64,000 nt of DNA from Thalassospira xiamenensis M-5 = DSM 17429 (GCF_000300235.2 NZ_CP004388.1:353501-417500), one strand, 5' to 3'. Positions 44,926 to 54,520 are shown, counted from the stretch's first letter. The notes: a model not told the origin generated them from the letters alone. Translations and numbers: made by a program.

Positions 44926-45732
44926 TTATGCGTCGCGTTTGCGGGCGATCATGAATAACCGGTTGAATGGAAACAGTGTGACGCCATCATCACGCGGCGG
45001 ATAGACCTGTTTCAAGCGGGTTTTGTATTTTTCACAAAATGCGGCGCGCGCATCATCATCGGGCAGGGCGGCAAGAACCGGGCGCAAGGCGGTCGATGAT
45101 GTCCAGTCGAAAACGGGGTCTTCCCCATGCAGGACATGGCAATACTGGGTCTGCCACAGGTCAATGGCATCGCAATCGGCGGACAGGACATCAAAATAGT
45201 CGCCCGGTCGCATGATCCGGATTTGCTGGGTCGCCCCGGCAACCGCATCGCGCCATTCAATTCCGGCTTCGCCAATCAACTGATGACTGGGTGCCAGGAA
45301 ATTGTTCGGCACCTGAATGGCCAACAGTCCGCCGGGACGCAAAAACCGTGTCAGGCGGGGGAACAGTTTGGCATGTTCGGGAATCCATTGCAGGGCGGCA
45401 TTGGAAAACAGGATATCAACCGGGCTATCCGGTTCCCATTGCGCGATATCGGCCTGTTGCCATTCGATATTCTCGTCGCGCTTGGCGGCTGTTTCCAACA
45501 TTTCTGCTGAAGAATCGATCCCGACAATCTGGACATCGGGATTTTCCGGTGTGCGATACGCCTGATCAAGCAACGCGGTGATGGATCCGGGCCCGCAGCC
45601 AAGATCGACAATGTGACGTGGCAAAAAGCCATCCGCCGGTTTGGGCAGACGGGCAATCAGGTCTTTTGCCGGGCGGCGACGTTCATCGCCAAACAGACCG
45701 TAACGAACAGGATCCCAGTGTGTATTGCTCAT
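44926..45732 (-). CDS. tam: Trans-aconitate 2-methyltransferase-like SAM methyltransferase
   Basis: Class I SAM-dependent methyltransferase of 268 residues, resembling Tam, which methylates spontaneously formed trans-aconitate. The SAM motif is IVDLGCGPGSITALLDQA, followed by VQIVGIDSSAEML, WQQADIAQWEPDSPVDILFSNAALQWIPEH and LRPGGLLAIQVPNN, a string characteristic of the Tam family; the C-terminal FPFNRLFMIARK also fits. The start at 45732 (MSNTHWDPVRYG) is used; two upstream in-frame ATGs are possible. The exact substrate is inferred. Confidence 0.85.
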   Translation of the reverse strand: MSNTHWDPVRYGLFGDERRRPAKDLIARLPKPADGFLPRHIVDLGCGPGSITALLDQAYRTPENPDVQIVGIDSSAEMLETAAKRDENIEWQQADIAQWEPDSPVDILFSNAALQWIPEHAKLFPRLTRFLRPGGLLAIQVPNNFLAPSHQLIGEAGIEWRDAVAGATQQIRIMRPGDYFDVLSADCDAIDLWQTQYCHVLHGEDPVFDWTSSTALRPVLAALPDDDARAAFCEKYKTRLKQVYPPRDDGVTLFPFNRLFMIARKRDA

Positions 45733-45807
45733 ACTCTGATCCATAACCTGCCCGGTCCCGAAAGAAAACCTCAAAGGCGATGTCGACCGATATCTCGGCG
45801 GCAGACC

Positions 45808-45999
45808 TTATTTATGCCCGTCTTTTTCCAGCTGGTCATAATGTCCCTTGATCAGTGCGAACATGAACAGCACCGCACCAAAGAACAATGCCAGGCCCAC
45901 AAAATAGGAATATCCATCATGTGATCCCGAAGCATAGAACAGGCCGAAAATCCCCACCACAATCGTCAGGACACCGAAGATCAAGCGATCCGCACCCAT
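45808..45999 (-). CDS. Small two-helix membrane protein
   Basis: 63 residues with two predicted membrane helices (LIFGVLTIVVGIFGLFYAS and YFVGLALFFGAVLFMFALI) and a charged C-terminal tail (KGHYDQLEKDGHK). AGAGGAG lies seven bases before the ATG, so the gene is real. I do not recognise the family. It lies alone between rppH and the methyltransferase on the same strand. Confidence 0.75.
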   Translation of the reverse strand: MGADRLIFGVLTIVVGIFGLFYASGSHDGYSYFVGLALFFGAVLFMFALIKGHYDQLEKDGHK

Positions 46000-46085
46000 C
46001 TTAGAACTCCTCTAAACTTCTGATGTATCTTGATTTTCTGCAATCTATCGATTTGAGCGTATTGATCAAGAAATAACGTGGCGTC

Positions 46086-46682
46086 TTATGCCGTCCCCAA
46101 ATTTCGAATTCTTTGAGGTACATCACGAAAGATTTCGACAAGTTGCAAATAAACCGGTCTTTTGAACGGGACAATCAGATCGGGCAAAGTTCCGAAATCG
46201 GTCCAGCGCCATGCATCAAATTCAGGATGGGGAACATCAATTTTGATATGTTTTTCCTTACCCGTAAAGTGCATGGCAAACCATTTCTGTTTCTGGCCGC
46301 GATACTTGCCACCAAATGCCTTGCCAATCAGGTGATCGGGTAAATCATAGGTCAGCCAGTCGGGCGTTTCGGCAACGATTTCGGCCTTGTCGGTGCCGAT
46401 TTCTTCGGACAATTCGCGAAGCGCTGCCTGTTCGGCGGTTTCGCCATCATCTATCCCGCCCTGTGGCAATTGCCATGCGCCTTCAAACCCGATCCGGTTG
46501 CCGATCCAGACCTGTCCCTCGTCGTTAAAAAGTGCGATCCCGACACAGGGGCGATAAGGCAGGTCTTCTGCGGTCAGCGTTGATTTGTCCGTGTTGCCGG
46601 TTTTTATCTTCTGATCCCCGGCCTTCTGATCATCGTCGGCTTTGGCTGCCTTCTTTGATTTGCCGCCCGATTTCTTCGCCAT
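46086..46682 (-). CDS. rppH: RNA pyrophosphohydrolase (Nudix)
   Basis: Removes pyrophosphate from mRNA 5' ends to start decay; may also act on dinucleoside polyphosphates. The Nudix box is GGIDDGETAEQAALRELSEEIGTD, preceded by GFEGAWQLPQGG and followed by WLTYDLPDHLIGKAFGGKYRGQKQKWFA, the RppH hallmark. The ATG at 46682 has AGGGGG five bases before it and gives 198 residues with a lysine-rich N-terminal extension of about 45 residues before the domain (YRPCVGIALFNDEGQVWIG). It is the last gene of the gpmI-envC-ctpA-deacetylase-rppH run. Confidence 0.95.
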   Translation of the reverse strand: MAKKSGGKSKKAAKADDDQKAGDQKIKTGNTDKSTLTAEDLPYRPCVGIALFNDEGQVWIGNRIGFEGAWQLPQGGIDDGETAEQAALRELSEEIGTDKAEIVAETPDWLTYDLPDHLIGKAFGGKYRGQKQKWFAMHFTGKEKHIKIDVPHPEFDAWRWTDFGTLPDLIVPFKRPVYLQLVEIFRDVPQRIRNLGTA

Positions 46683-46720
46683 CAATACCCCCTGACAAAC
46701 CGCATACGGTGGCGGTGTCA

Positions 46721-48250
46721 TCAATTTTCGATTGTTTCACTTTCGCCGTCACCAGTATCGGACGGGGCTGCATCCTTTTGGGCGCGTTCTTCGGCCAATG
46801 CGGCGTCACGCCGGGCGGCTTCCGCCTCGTCCGCAGACTGCGGTGTGACCTGCAATTTTGCAAGCGCCGAAACCGGTGCAAGCTGAACGCCCTGGCGGGC
46901 AAGTCGTGACGACCAGTTCCGAAGGCGTTGTATGGTCACCGGATAGGATTGCGCAATTCCGACGGCAACGCCGTTGCTTTTTGCCAGTTCGACCAGATCG
47001 TTAAGCCGGGCGTCGATTTGCCGGCGACTTGGAATTTCGTCGATCATGATGTTGCCAACGGCATTCGGACTATCGGCATTCGATGCCAATTGCGCGCCAA
47101 GGCTCACGGACCCGGAATTGGTACCTTCAACATACATAAGACCGGTCCGGTCGACGAATTCGATCACCGGACGGATGGCGCTATCGAGGCTTCCGAACTT
47201 CGACCCAAGATAACTGACGACACCCGCGTAGCCCGGGAACCGTGCGAGCAACCATTCAAGTCGCACAAGGTTTTCCCCTTCCGGCAGGCTGGTCAAAAGC
47301 GCGCGCGGACCGGGATCAGATAGCGGGAAGTCGATCGGCTCCATCGGCAACTGCAAGAATATCTCGTGGCCCATGGCGCGCGCATCGGCAGCGACCTGTT
47401 GCAGATTGTTGGCATAGGGCGAAAGCGCCAGCGAAATGTTCAGTGGCAAATCTTCGATTGCCGCCTTCGTTCTGGTGCTGTTCAGGCCTATACCGGTCAC
47501 GATGATCGCGACATAGGGCTGGCCTTCAACCCGTTCGAAGGGCCGTTTATAGGCATCAAACGGCGTCGTGCCATCATCGGCAATCCGCGGAATACGACCG
47601 AAACTGCCTTCTTCATCCAGACCAGGAAGCGGAGCCGGGCGCAGGGGATCGGGTTCTATCGGCTGATCAAGTGCGCCTTCTTCGGCAAGGGCGGCGAGTT
47701 CTTCCGGGGTTGGTGTTGTCGTGCCATCCACTGCGCCCTCCTGACCGGGGGTGCCAACCAGATCGGAAACGCCTTCAAGCTGTCTGGCGATGTCTTCGGC
47801 ACTTTGCGGATTGTTGGGATCACTAGCGGCTTTGGCCAGTGCTTCCTGTTCGGCGCGCGTGCGTTCTTCGACGTCGCGCACACCTTTGGCGATTTCTTCC
47901 TGAAGCTCGCGCTCGGTCCCGGGAACGGCGACGATGGTTTTGGGTGATCCTAGATGAAACAGCCGCCAGCCGGTTTCAGGATCAAGGATCGGGATAAGTC
48001 CGACACCCGCCGCGGCAATCGGGCTTAAAAACAGCACAATGATCAGGAGTTTTGACAGCCACCAGCGCCGTGATGGCGGATGCTTGGGCAGACGTTCCCA
48101 TTGAACCTCGATCGGCAGCTCGTTAAAGGGAAGATCCTCGTCCGACAGAGCGTCTGAAACATCATCTGTTTCAGGGGCGCCCATGTCATCAAGAGGATCC
48201 CGTTCCTTCTTTCGGCCAAACCGTAAGGATTTTATGAGTTTCCTGATCAC
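46721..48250 (-). CDS. Divergent polysaccharide deacetylase (DUF610) family protein
   Basis: 509-residue envelope protein. A cytoplasmic N-terminal part is followed by one membrane helix (about 66-90, LLIIVLFLSPIAAAGVGLI), a low-complexity acidic linker, then a YibQ-type divergent polysaccharide deacetylase domain from about 245 (VAIIVTGIGLNSTRTKAAI, LPLNISLALSPYANNLQQV, GHEIFLQLPMEPIDFPLSDPGP, GVVSYLGSKF). Catalytic metal ligands of classical deacetylases are not obviously kept. Its place next to ctpA and envC is standard in alphaproteobacteria and suggests a role in cell-wall turnover or division; the activity is not established. Confidence 0.88.
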   Translation of the reverse strand: MIRKLIKSLRFGRKKERDPLDDMGAPETDDVSDALSDEDLPFNELPIEVQWERLPKHPPSRRWWLSKLLIIVLFLSPIAAAGVGLIPILDPETGWRLFHLGSPKTIVAVPGTERELQEEIAKGVRDVEERTRAEQEALAKAASDPNNPQSAEDIARQLEGVSDLVGTPGQEGAVDGTTTPTPEELAALAEEGALDQPIEPDPLRPAPLPGLDEEGSFGRIPRIADDGTTPFDAYKRPFERVEGQPYVAIIVTGIGLNSTRTKAAIEDLPLNISLALSPYANNLQQVAADARAMGHEIFLQLPMEPIDFPLSDPGPRALLTSLPEGENLVRLEWLLARFPGYAGVVSYLGSKFGSLDSAIRPVIEFVDRTGLMYVEGTNSGSVSLGAQLASNADSPNAVGNIMIDEIPSRRQIDARLNDLVELAKSNGVAVGIAQSYPVTIQRLRNWSSRLARQGVQLAPVSALAKLQVTPQSADEAEAARRDAALAEERAQKDAAPSDTGDGESETIEN

Positions 48251-48285
48251 GAAAGGTCAGTCTCTTTCGGTCTGCGGATCGCACC

Positions 48286-49590
48286 TCACCCTTGCGGGCG
48301 GGGTGCGAACAGGGCGATGCCCCGGATCATATCAAGTGCACGGGACAGCTGATAATCTTCCAGCGCTATTTCCTCGGCAGCATTGCGGCGATCATTGGCA
48401 TCGCTTTCGGCGTTGCTGATGGTTTCATCCTCGTTGCGCAATGCACCATTCAGATCGGCTTCGGATCGGCGCTGGGCGGCTTCGATGCTTTCGACACGGG
48501 CCTGCGGGACGATGATGTCAGGCACGATGCCGACTTCCTGGATCGATTTGCCCGACGGCGTGTAATAGCGTGCCGTGGTCAGACGCAGTGCCACATTGCC
48601 GGGCATCGGAAGGATTGTCTGAACCGATCCCTTGCCGAAACTGCGTGTTCCCATGATGACCGCGCGGCGGTGATCCTGAAGGGCACCGGCAACGATTTCG
48701 GATGCGGATGCCGAACCGTCATTGATCAGAACGATCATGGGAAGTCCGTCGGCAAGATCGCCCGGACGGGCATTGTAACGTTCGGTATTTTCGGTATCGC
48801 GCGGGCGGGTTGATACGATTTCTCCCTTATCAAGGAAGGCGTCCGAAACCGAAATCGCCTGATCGAGCAAACCACCAGGATTGTTGCGCATGTCAATCAC
48901 AAGGCCCTTGATTTTCGGGCCGATCTGATCGCGCAACTCGGTGATCGCACGTTGCAGGCCGCTAAAGGTCTGCTCGTTGAATTTGGTGATACGGATATAT
49001 CCGACATCATCCTTTGCTTCGGATCTAACCGACTGGATCTTGATCACGGCCCGGGTCAGGGTGACATCAAACGGTGCGGTTTCACCCTTGCGCATGATGG
49101 TCAGGATAATGTCCGTATTGACCTTGCCGCGCATCATTTCAACCGCTTCGTTCAGGCCAAGACCACGGATCGGTTTGCCATCGATATGGGTGATGAAGTC
49201 ACCGGGTTGCAAACCGGCCTTTTCGGCGGGTGTGTCATAAATCGGGGAAATGACTTTGACAAAGCCTTCTTCCATCGTGACTTCGATACCAAGCCCGCCG
49301 AACTCGCCGCGGGTATCGACCTGCATTTCCTCGAAATTATCCATATTCAGATAGGAGGAATGCGGATCAAGCGATGTCAGCATGCCGTTGATGGCCGCTT
49401 CGATCAGCTGCTTGTCATCTACTTCTTCGACATATTTCGATTTCACCTGTTCAAACACATCGCCAAACAGGTTCAGCAGCCGATAGGTTTCGGCTGATGT
49501 TGTTGGTGAAGATTGCGCCAGCGCGGGCGAAGCAAGGCCCAAAGTCATGCCGGTAGCGAGTGCGAATACTGCCAATCGAGAGGTTTTCAT
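48286..49590 (-). CDS. ctpA: C-terminal processing protease, S41 family
   Basis: Periplasmic PDZ-containing serine protease of 434 residues, often trimming cell-wall hydrolases or their regulators. After a signal peptide ending near PALAQS, the N-terminal helical part includes LIEAAINGMLTSLDPHSSYL, then the PDZ domain (GLGIEVTMEEGFVKVISPIYDTPAEKAGLQPGDFI). The S41 catalytic Ser-Lys dyad lies in VLINDGSASASEIVAGAL and MGTRSFGKGSVQ. It overlaps the envC-like stop by four bases (ATGA), so the two are co-translated. Confidence 0.95.
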   Translation of the reverse strand: MKTSRLAVFALATGMTLGLASPALAQSSPTTSAETYRLLNLFGDVFEQVKSKYVEEVDDKQLIEAAINGMLTSLDPHSSYLNMDNFEEMQVDTRGEFGGLGIEVTMEEGFVKVISPIYDTPAEKAGLQPGDFITHIDGKPIRGLGLNEAVEMMRGKVNTDIILTIMRKGETAPFDVTLTRAVIKIQSVRSEAKDDVGYIRITKFNEQTFSGLQRAITELRDQIGPKIKGLVIDMRNNPGGLLDQAISVSDAFLDKGEIVSTRPRDTENTERYNARPGDLADGLPMIVLINDGSASASEIVAGALQDHRRAVIMGTRSFGKGSVQTILPMPGNVALRLTTARYYTPSGKSIQEVGIVPDIIVPQARVESIEAAQRRSEADLNGALRNEDETISNAESDANDRRNAAEEIALEDYQLSRALDMIRGIALFAPRPQG

Positions 49591-50936
49591 CCACTTACCT
49601 TGCCGTTTTTCGAGGCCAGCCAGGGAAGCGGATTGATCGCTTCACCGTCATGGCGCATCTCCAGATAGAGTTTAGGCGATAATTCACCCATTATTCCAAC
49701 AGGTTCACCCGCCAACAGATATTGTCCTACCACACTGTCGAGCCGATCAAAACCAGCGATAAGGCTATGGTATCCTTCGCCGTGTTCGATAATCAAGAGG
49801 CGGCCATAGCCACGGAAGGGCCCGGCGAATACAACTTTGCCGTCAAAGGGCGATACGACCTGCGCGTTTGGGCGTGTGTCGATCTCGATCCCTTTGGAAT
49901 GTGTAACCGCCAGTCCGTCCGGTCCGCGGGACCGTTCACCAAACAATGTAACGACCTTGCCGCTTGCGGGCATACGCAATTGTCCGTGTGCCAGCGTGAT
50001 CGAACTGCCGACAGAAAGCTCTTCATCATTTGCCGATGGCGCCTTGCTGGCAGGGGCTGTTTTTTCCGCAGGGGTGGCGGGCGGCTCGTTTCTGGCAATT
50101 GTCGATGGGGCCGGGGCCGGTTTGGGTTCTGTGCGCTTGGCGATCTGGCGTTCCGGTTTCATGCGGGGTTCGGGAACGCCTTCCGCCCGCTTTTTCAGGC
50201 TTTCCAGAAGATCGCCCAATGATTTTGCCTCGGTCGCCAGTTCATTGACGGCGCGCGATGCCATTTTGGCCTCGGCCTCGGTTTCCGAACGCAGTTTGCG
50301 CTTTTCGTTAAGCAGGGCGGCCAGTGACTGGCGCTCTGCCTGTAATTCTTTGGTGGCGGCTGCCATTTCGCTGCGGCGCGTTCGGATGTCTTCGCGAAGG
50401 GTGCCAATTTCTTCAAGCTCGGCGCGCAAATCGCGCGCATGCTGTTCAACACCGGGTAGGGCGGCCTTTAACAGGATGGCTGACCGCAATGTATCCTGCG
50501 GGCTGGTCGGAAGGGCGATCACAGCTTCGGGCGGGGTGGTCGACAAACGCTGCAAGGCCATAAGGATGCGGGCATATTGCCCGGCTTTGTCTTCAAGGCT
50601 GGTGGCGGCCCGCTTTTCGCGCACTTCAAGTTCGGCAAGCTGATCTTCAAGATCGGTCAGGGTTGTTTCAAGGCGCTGGGCGCGTCTGGCGACCGAAATG
50701 GCTTCGGATTGAAGCGCCTGTTCCTCGGTCCAGAGTTCGCGCGATTTACGCGCCAGGAATTCTTCCTGCTTTTGCTGCTCTGACAACTGGCTTTCAAGTT
50801 TATCAAGCTGACTGTCGACCTTGCGTAGCGACTGGGCAAAAGACGGCGCTGCCCCGCCCGCGATCATGGCTGCAATCACAGCCAGCGCAGGCAGGGCGGT
50901 CTTGGAACGCAGATCAGTTCGCAAGAAGCGCATCAT
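49587..50936 (-). CDS. envC: EnvC-like murein hydrolase activator
   Basis: Periplasmic protein of 449 residues with signal peptide, a long coiled coil at about 35-250 (KVDSQLDKLESQLSEQQKQ and repeats) and a C-terminal LytM/M23 domain (about 325-445). The active-site residues of true M23 peptidases appear altered: HSKGIEID has Glu where the metal-binding Asp is expected, and the HxH motif is replaced in YHSLIAGF. It should therefore activate amidases during division, as EnvC does, rather than cut peptidoglycan. The start overlaps the gpmI stop by 23 bases; an ATG one codon later is possible. Confidence 0.9.
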   Translation of the reverse strand: MMRFLRTDLRSKTALPALAVIAAMIAGGAAPSFAQSLRKVDSQLDKLESQLSEQQKQEEFLARKSRELWTEEQALQSEAISVARRAQRLETTLTDLEDQLAELEVREKRAATSLEDKAGQYARILMALQRLSTTPPEAVIALPTSPQDTLRSAILLKAALPGVEQHARDLRAELEEIGTLREDIRTRRSEMAAATKELQAERQSLAALLNEKRKLRSETEAEAKMASRAVNELATEAKSLGDLLESLKKRAEGVPEPRMKPERQIAKRTEPKPAPAPSTIARNEPPATPAEKTAPASKAPSANDEELSVGSSITLAHGQLRMPASGKVVTLFGERSRGPDGLAVTHSKGIEIDTRPNAQVVSPFDGKVVFAGPFRGYGRLLIIEHGEGYHSLIAGFDRLDSVVGQYLLAGEPVGIMGELSPKLYLEMRHDGEAINPLPWLASKNGKVSG

Positions 50937-52506
50937 TCCCTTTCAAACCCTTGATCAACGGTTTGCCGGTCATTTCCGCCGGTTGCGGTAGCCCGAGAAG
51001 CTGCAACAAAGTCGGTGCCACGTCGGCCAGGCGACCATTTTCCAGTGTCGCGCCTTCGGGTCCATTCACCAGAATGGTCGGCACCAGATTAAGCGTATGC
51101 GCGGTGTGCGGCTCGCCGGTTTCCGGATCCACCATCATCTCACAGTTCCCGTGATCGGCGGTAACGAACATCACGCCGCCCACCGATTTAACCGCATCAA
51201 CAACCTGCCCAAGGCAGGTATCGACCGCTTCGGCGGCCTTCATCGCGGCGGACAAAATGCCGCTATGGCCGACCATGTCGGGGTTGGCAAAGTTCAGAAT
51301 GATCGCGTCATAGGTTTCAGCCCTGATCGCCGCCACCAGCTTTTCGGTCACTTCCGGGGCCGACATTTCCGGCTGCAAATCATAGGTCGCGACCTTGGGC
51401 GATGGCACCAGAATACGGTCTTCGCCCTCGAAAACCTGTTCTTCGCCGCCGTTAAAGAAGAAGGACACATGCGGATATTTTTCGGTTTCCGCGATGCGCA
51501 ACTGCTTCATGCCAGCCCTGGAAACGACTTCACCAAAGATATTTGGCAACACCTGCGGCGGATAGATCGCATCCATATATTTTGCATGGTCGGATGAATA
51601 TTCAACCATACCGGCCTGCACGGCAAATCTGATCGGGGTGCCACGGTCAAACCCGTCAAAGTCCGGTGCGCAGATCGCGGCCAGAATTTCACGCGCGCGG
51701 TCGGCCCGGAAATTGGTCATCAAAATCCCGTCGCCGTCTTTCATGCCGGCATAATCGCCAATCACGGTCGGCAGAACGAATTCATCCGTGGTGTCGGCAT
51801 CATAGGCTGCCCTGATTGCGGCTTCGGCACTTTCAGCGGTGCGGCCATCGGCGTAATTCTTGCCCTTTACCATCGTGAAATAGGCCTGGCTGACGCGTTC
51901 CCAGCGATTGTCGCGGTCCATCGCGTAATAGCGCCCTGTGACGGTCACGATTTCAACATTGGCATCACCGATCAGTGCGCGGAATTTTTCAAGGAATTTG
52001 GCGGCACTTTTGGGGGCGGTATCGCGGCCATCCAGATAGGCATGGATTTTTACCGGCACACCGGCCGATGCGATGATTTTGGCAAGGGCCGCCATATGGG
52101 CCTGATGGGAATGCACCCCGCCTTCGGACAGAAGCCCGGCGATATGACAGACACCCCCGCTTTCTTTCAGCTTGGCGATAACCTTTTTGACGGTATCGGT
52201 ATCGGCGATCGAACCGGTTTTGACAGCCTCGTCAATTTTTGGCAGTTCCTGCATCACAACCCGGCCGGCACCAAGATTCATATGGCCGACTTCGGAATTG
52301 CCCATCTGCCCTTCGGGCAGGCCGACATCAAGACCGCAGGCTTTCAGAAAGCCGGTCGGATTGTTGGCATAAAGCGCGTCCCAAACAGGGGTATTGGCCA
52401 ATGCAACCGCATTGTCCTTGCTTTCCTCGCGATAACCCCAGCCATCCAGAATGCACAGCACCACCGGACGCGGGCGCTTTACGGTATTTGATACAGTCAC
52501 AATCAT
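50914..52506 (-). CDS. gpmI: 2,3-bisphosphoglycerate-independent phosphoglycerate mutase
   Basis: Manganese-dependent interconversion of 3- and 2-phosphoglycerate. The phosphorylated serine is in MGNSEVGHMNLGAGR, with metal ligands in VLCILDGWGYREES, LLSEGGVHSHQAHM, DGRDTAPKSA, NFANPDMVGHSG and VTADHGNCEMM. The start at 52506 gives 530 residues, near the family norm of about 510; the frame is open a further 39 codons upstream but has no support, and GGGA lies close to the chosen ATG. GTG 52500 is an alternative. It heads the gpmI-envC-ctpA run. Confidence 0.95.
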   Translation of the reverse strand: MIVTVSNTVKRPRPVVLCILDGWGYREESKDNAVALANTPVWDALYANNPTGFLKACGLDVGLPEGQMGNSEVGHMNLGAGRVVMQELPKIDEAVKTGSIADTDTVKKVIAKLKESGGVCHIAGLLSEGGVHSHQAHMAALAKIIASAGVPVKIHAYLDGRDTAPKSAAKFLEKFRALIGDANVEIVTVTGRYYAMDRDNRWERVSQAYFTMVKGKNYADGRTAESAEAAIRAAYDADTTDEFVLPTVIGDYAGMKDGDGILMTNFRADRAREILAAICAPDFDGFDRGTPIRFAVQAGMVEYSSDHAKYMDAIYPPQVLPNIFGEVVSRAGMKQLRIAETEKYPHVSFFFNGGEEQVFEGEDRILVPSPKVATYDLQPEMSAPEVTEKLVAAIRAETYDAIILNFANPDMVGHSGILSAAMKAAEAVDTCLGQVVDAVKSVGGVMFVTADHGNCEMMVDPETGEPHTAHTLNLVPTILVNGPEGATLENGRLADVAPTLLQLLGLPQPAEMTGKPLIKGLKGNDALLAN

Positions 52507-52789
52507 AATCCCACGAAGTAAAGTACACGAAATAAGGTAAAAGGCTGAATTACCGGTAAAGATGGTTATTTTCCGGCAATTTTGCCATCCGTACAAAGAC
52601 GCCGGGCGCGGTGGGTTCGCCATCAGACGCTGCCAATCATAGCATTTTCAACGCGCAATCTATCATGAATGCCGGTATTGAACAGCCTTCCGACCGGGTA
52701 TTTTTTGTGCGCTTGCAAAGTCGCTTTTTGACAAGGATCATCACCTGCCTGTAATCTCGGGCGTTACGGTGATACCTCGAATAACCGCG

Positions 52790-52887
52790 ATGGGAGAGCC
52801 CGCTTTGATCCCGCGATCAGATCGGCGCCGAAGGAGCAATAGCCCCGAAAACTCTCAGGCAGATGGACCGTTGCGGATTGAGGCTCT
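52790..52887 (+). ncRNA. Glycine riboswitch, first aptamer
   Basis: The conserved core of the gcvT-type glycine aptamer is present in order: GGGAGAG (52792-52798), GCCGAAGGAGCAAT (52827-52840), AACTCTCAGGCAGATGGACCG (52850-52870). The variable P3 arm lies between. Purine-rich GGAGAG pairs with CTCTC as P1/P2 in the known fold. Together with the second aptamer it forms the cooperative tandem arrangement. Confidence 0.9.
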
Positions 52888-53017
52888 GGAGAGAGAAAGC
52901 GGTACGGGGCCAACGCCCGGCACCATATTTCCACCGAAGGATGAAGCCATGGCGTCAAAGACTTCTTTGTTTTTGGCAACAGGGCGCACAATCTCAGGTC
53001 AAGGGACAGAGGGGGCA
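52888..53017 (+). ncRNA. Glycine riboswitch, second aptamer and linker
   Basis: The second aptamer follows at once: TGGAGAGAG (52887-52895), CACCGAAGGATGAAGCC (52932-52948) and AATCTCAGGTCAAGGGACAG (52990-53009), with a longer P3 arm between. The usual GCAA after the CCGAAGG element is altered to GAAG. Tandem aptamers normally act as a glycine-dependent ON switch. The following 65 bases should be the expression platform: a GTCATGTGG/CCGCATGAC hairpin (53036-53060) lies just before the ribosome site, and no intrinsic terminator is present, so control of translation is more likely. Confidence 0.85.
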
Positions 53018-53081
53018 AGACACCGGTTCTGTAACGTCATGTGGTATTGATCCGCATGACAAAGAGCCGTGGGAGGCCCAT

Positions 53082-54497
53082 TTGACCGAAGAAAATAAGC
53101 AGCGTCCGCAAGACGTTAATCTTTCCGTTGTCGATCTTTATACCATCGGGATTGGCCCATCGAGTTCGCATACGGTCGGCCCGATGCGCGCGGGCTATCG
53201 GTTCTGTCTGGAACTCGAAGCCCGGAATCTTTTGGAAAAAATCGGCTCGGTGATTGTCGATCTTTACGGATCGCTTGCCCTGACCGGCAAGGGCCATGCC
53301 ACCGATACTGCGGTGATCATGGGGCTTTCGGGGGAACGACCGCGTTCGGTTGATCCAGACCGGATCGCACCGACAATGGATGCGATTGATAAAGATCACG
53401 CATTACAGCTTTACGGCGCGCACCCGGTTGCTTTCAACCGGGATACCAACCTTGTTTTCCATATGACCGAAAGCCTGCCCGAACATCCCAATGGCATGCG
53501 GATCACCGCCTTTGACCGTGACGGTGTTGTTCTGCACAAACAGGAATATTTTTCGGTTGGGGGTGGGTTTATCGTCTCGGGCGATGATCGCGGGGCGGAA
53601 TATTCCGGCGATAATATCACGCTGCCTTATCCCTTTTCCTCGGCCGATGAACTGATGGCGATCTGTAAAAAGGAAAAGCTGTCGATTGCCGAAGTCATGG
53701 CCGAAAACGAAAAAAGCTGGCGTGAACCTGCCGAGACCGAGGAATTTGTCGACCGCGTGCATCGCGCGATGATGGATTGTATTGAGCGTGGCTGCAAAAC
53801 CGATGGCATTCTGCCCGGCGGGTTGAATGTCAAACGGCGTGCGCGCAAACTTTACCTTGAACTGACGGAACGGCCAGAAGCGGGGCTTAAGGACCCGTTG
53901 ACCGTGATCGACTGGGTCAATCTTTATGCCCTTGCGGTTAACGAAGAAAATGCTGCCGGTTCGCGCGTCGTGACCGCCCCTACCAACGGTGCGGCGGGTG
54001 TTATTCCCGCCGTGCTGCGCTATTATGAACGGTTCGGGGCCAATGTGACACAGGGCAAAATACGCGAATTCCTGTTAACGGCGGCGGCCATTGGTTCGAT
54101 CTATAAAAAGCGTGCGTCGATTTCGGCCGCCGAAGTCGGTTGTCAGGGTGAGGTCGGTGTGGCCTGCTCAATGGCGGCAGGCGCGCTTTGTGCCGTCATG
54201 GGCGGTACGCCCGAACAGGTTGAAAACGCCGCCGAAATTGGCATGGAACACAACCTTGGCCTGACCTGTGATCCGATTGGCGGTCTGGTGCAGGTACCCT
54301 GCATCGAACGCAACACCATGGGGGCGGTCAAGGCGATCAATGCTGCCCGTCTGGCAATGCGAGGTGATGGTCAGCATACCGTGTCACTCGATAAGGTAAT
54401 CGAAACCATGCGCCAGACCGGCATTGATATGCAAAGCAAATACAAGGAAACCAGTCAGGGCGGGCTGGCGGTCAATGTCAACGTGGTCGAATGTTGA
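53082..54497 (+). CDS. sdaA: L-serine ammonia-lyase (serine dehydratase), Fe-S type
   Basis: Deaminates L-serine to pyruvate and ammonia using a 4Fe-4S cluster. The N-terminal domain has [27 protein letters not shown]; the C-terminal domain has [18 protein letters not shown] and cluster cysteines in [20 protein letters not shown] and [19 protein letters not shown]. Translation starts at TTG 53082: GGGAGG lies six bases before it and the product (471 residues) begins a few residues before the family start; frames open further upstream would read through the riboswitch. Control by glycine makes sense because glycine is converted to serine by GlyA. A terminator follows. Confidence 0.95.
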   Translation: MTEENKQRPQDVNLSVVDLYTIGIGPSSSHTVGPMRAGYRFCLELEARNLLEKIGSVIVDLYGSLALTGKGHATDTAVIMGLSGERPRSVDPDRIAPTMDAIDKDHALQLYGAHPVAFNRDTNLVFHMTESLPEHPNGMRITAFDRDGVVLHKQEYFSVGGGFIVSGDDRGAEYSGDNITLPYPFSSADELMAICKKEKLSIAEVMAENEKSWREPAETEEFVDRVHRAMMDCIERGCKTDGILPGGLNVKRRARKLYLELTERPEAGLKDPLTVIDWVNLYALAVNEENAAGSRVVTAPTNGAAGVIPAVLRYYERFGANVTQGKIREFLLTAAAIGSIYKKRASISAAEVGCQGEVGVACSMAAGALCAVMGGTPEQVENAAEIGMEHNLGLTCDPIGGLVQVPCIERNTMGAVKAINAARLAMRGDGQHTVSLDKVIETMRQTGIDMQSKYKETSQGGLAVNVNVVEC

Positions 54498-54520
54498 GCT
54501 GACAGTTTGAAATACCGACC

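Noticed and set aside
52863-53081. Extended N-terminus of sdaA from an upstream ATG
   Set aside because: It would translate the riboswitch; the ribosome site and family length support TTG 53082.
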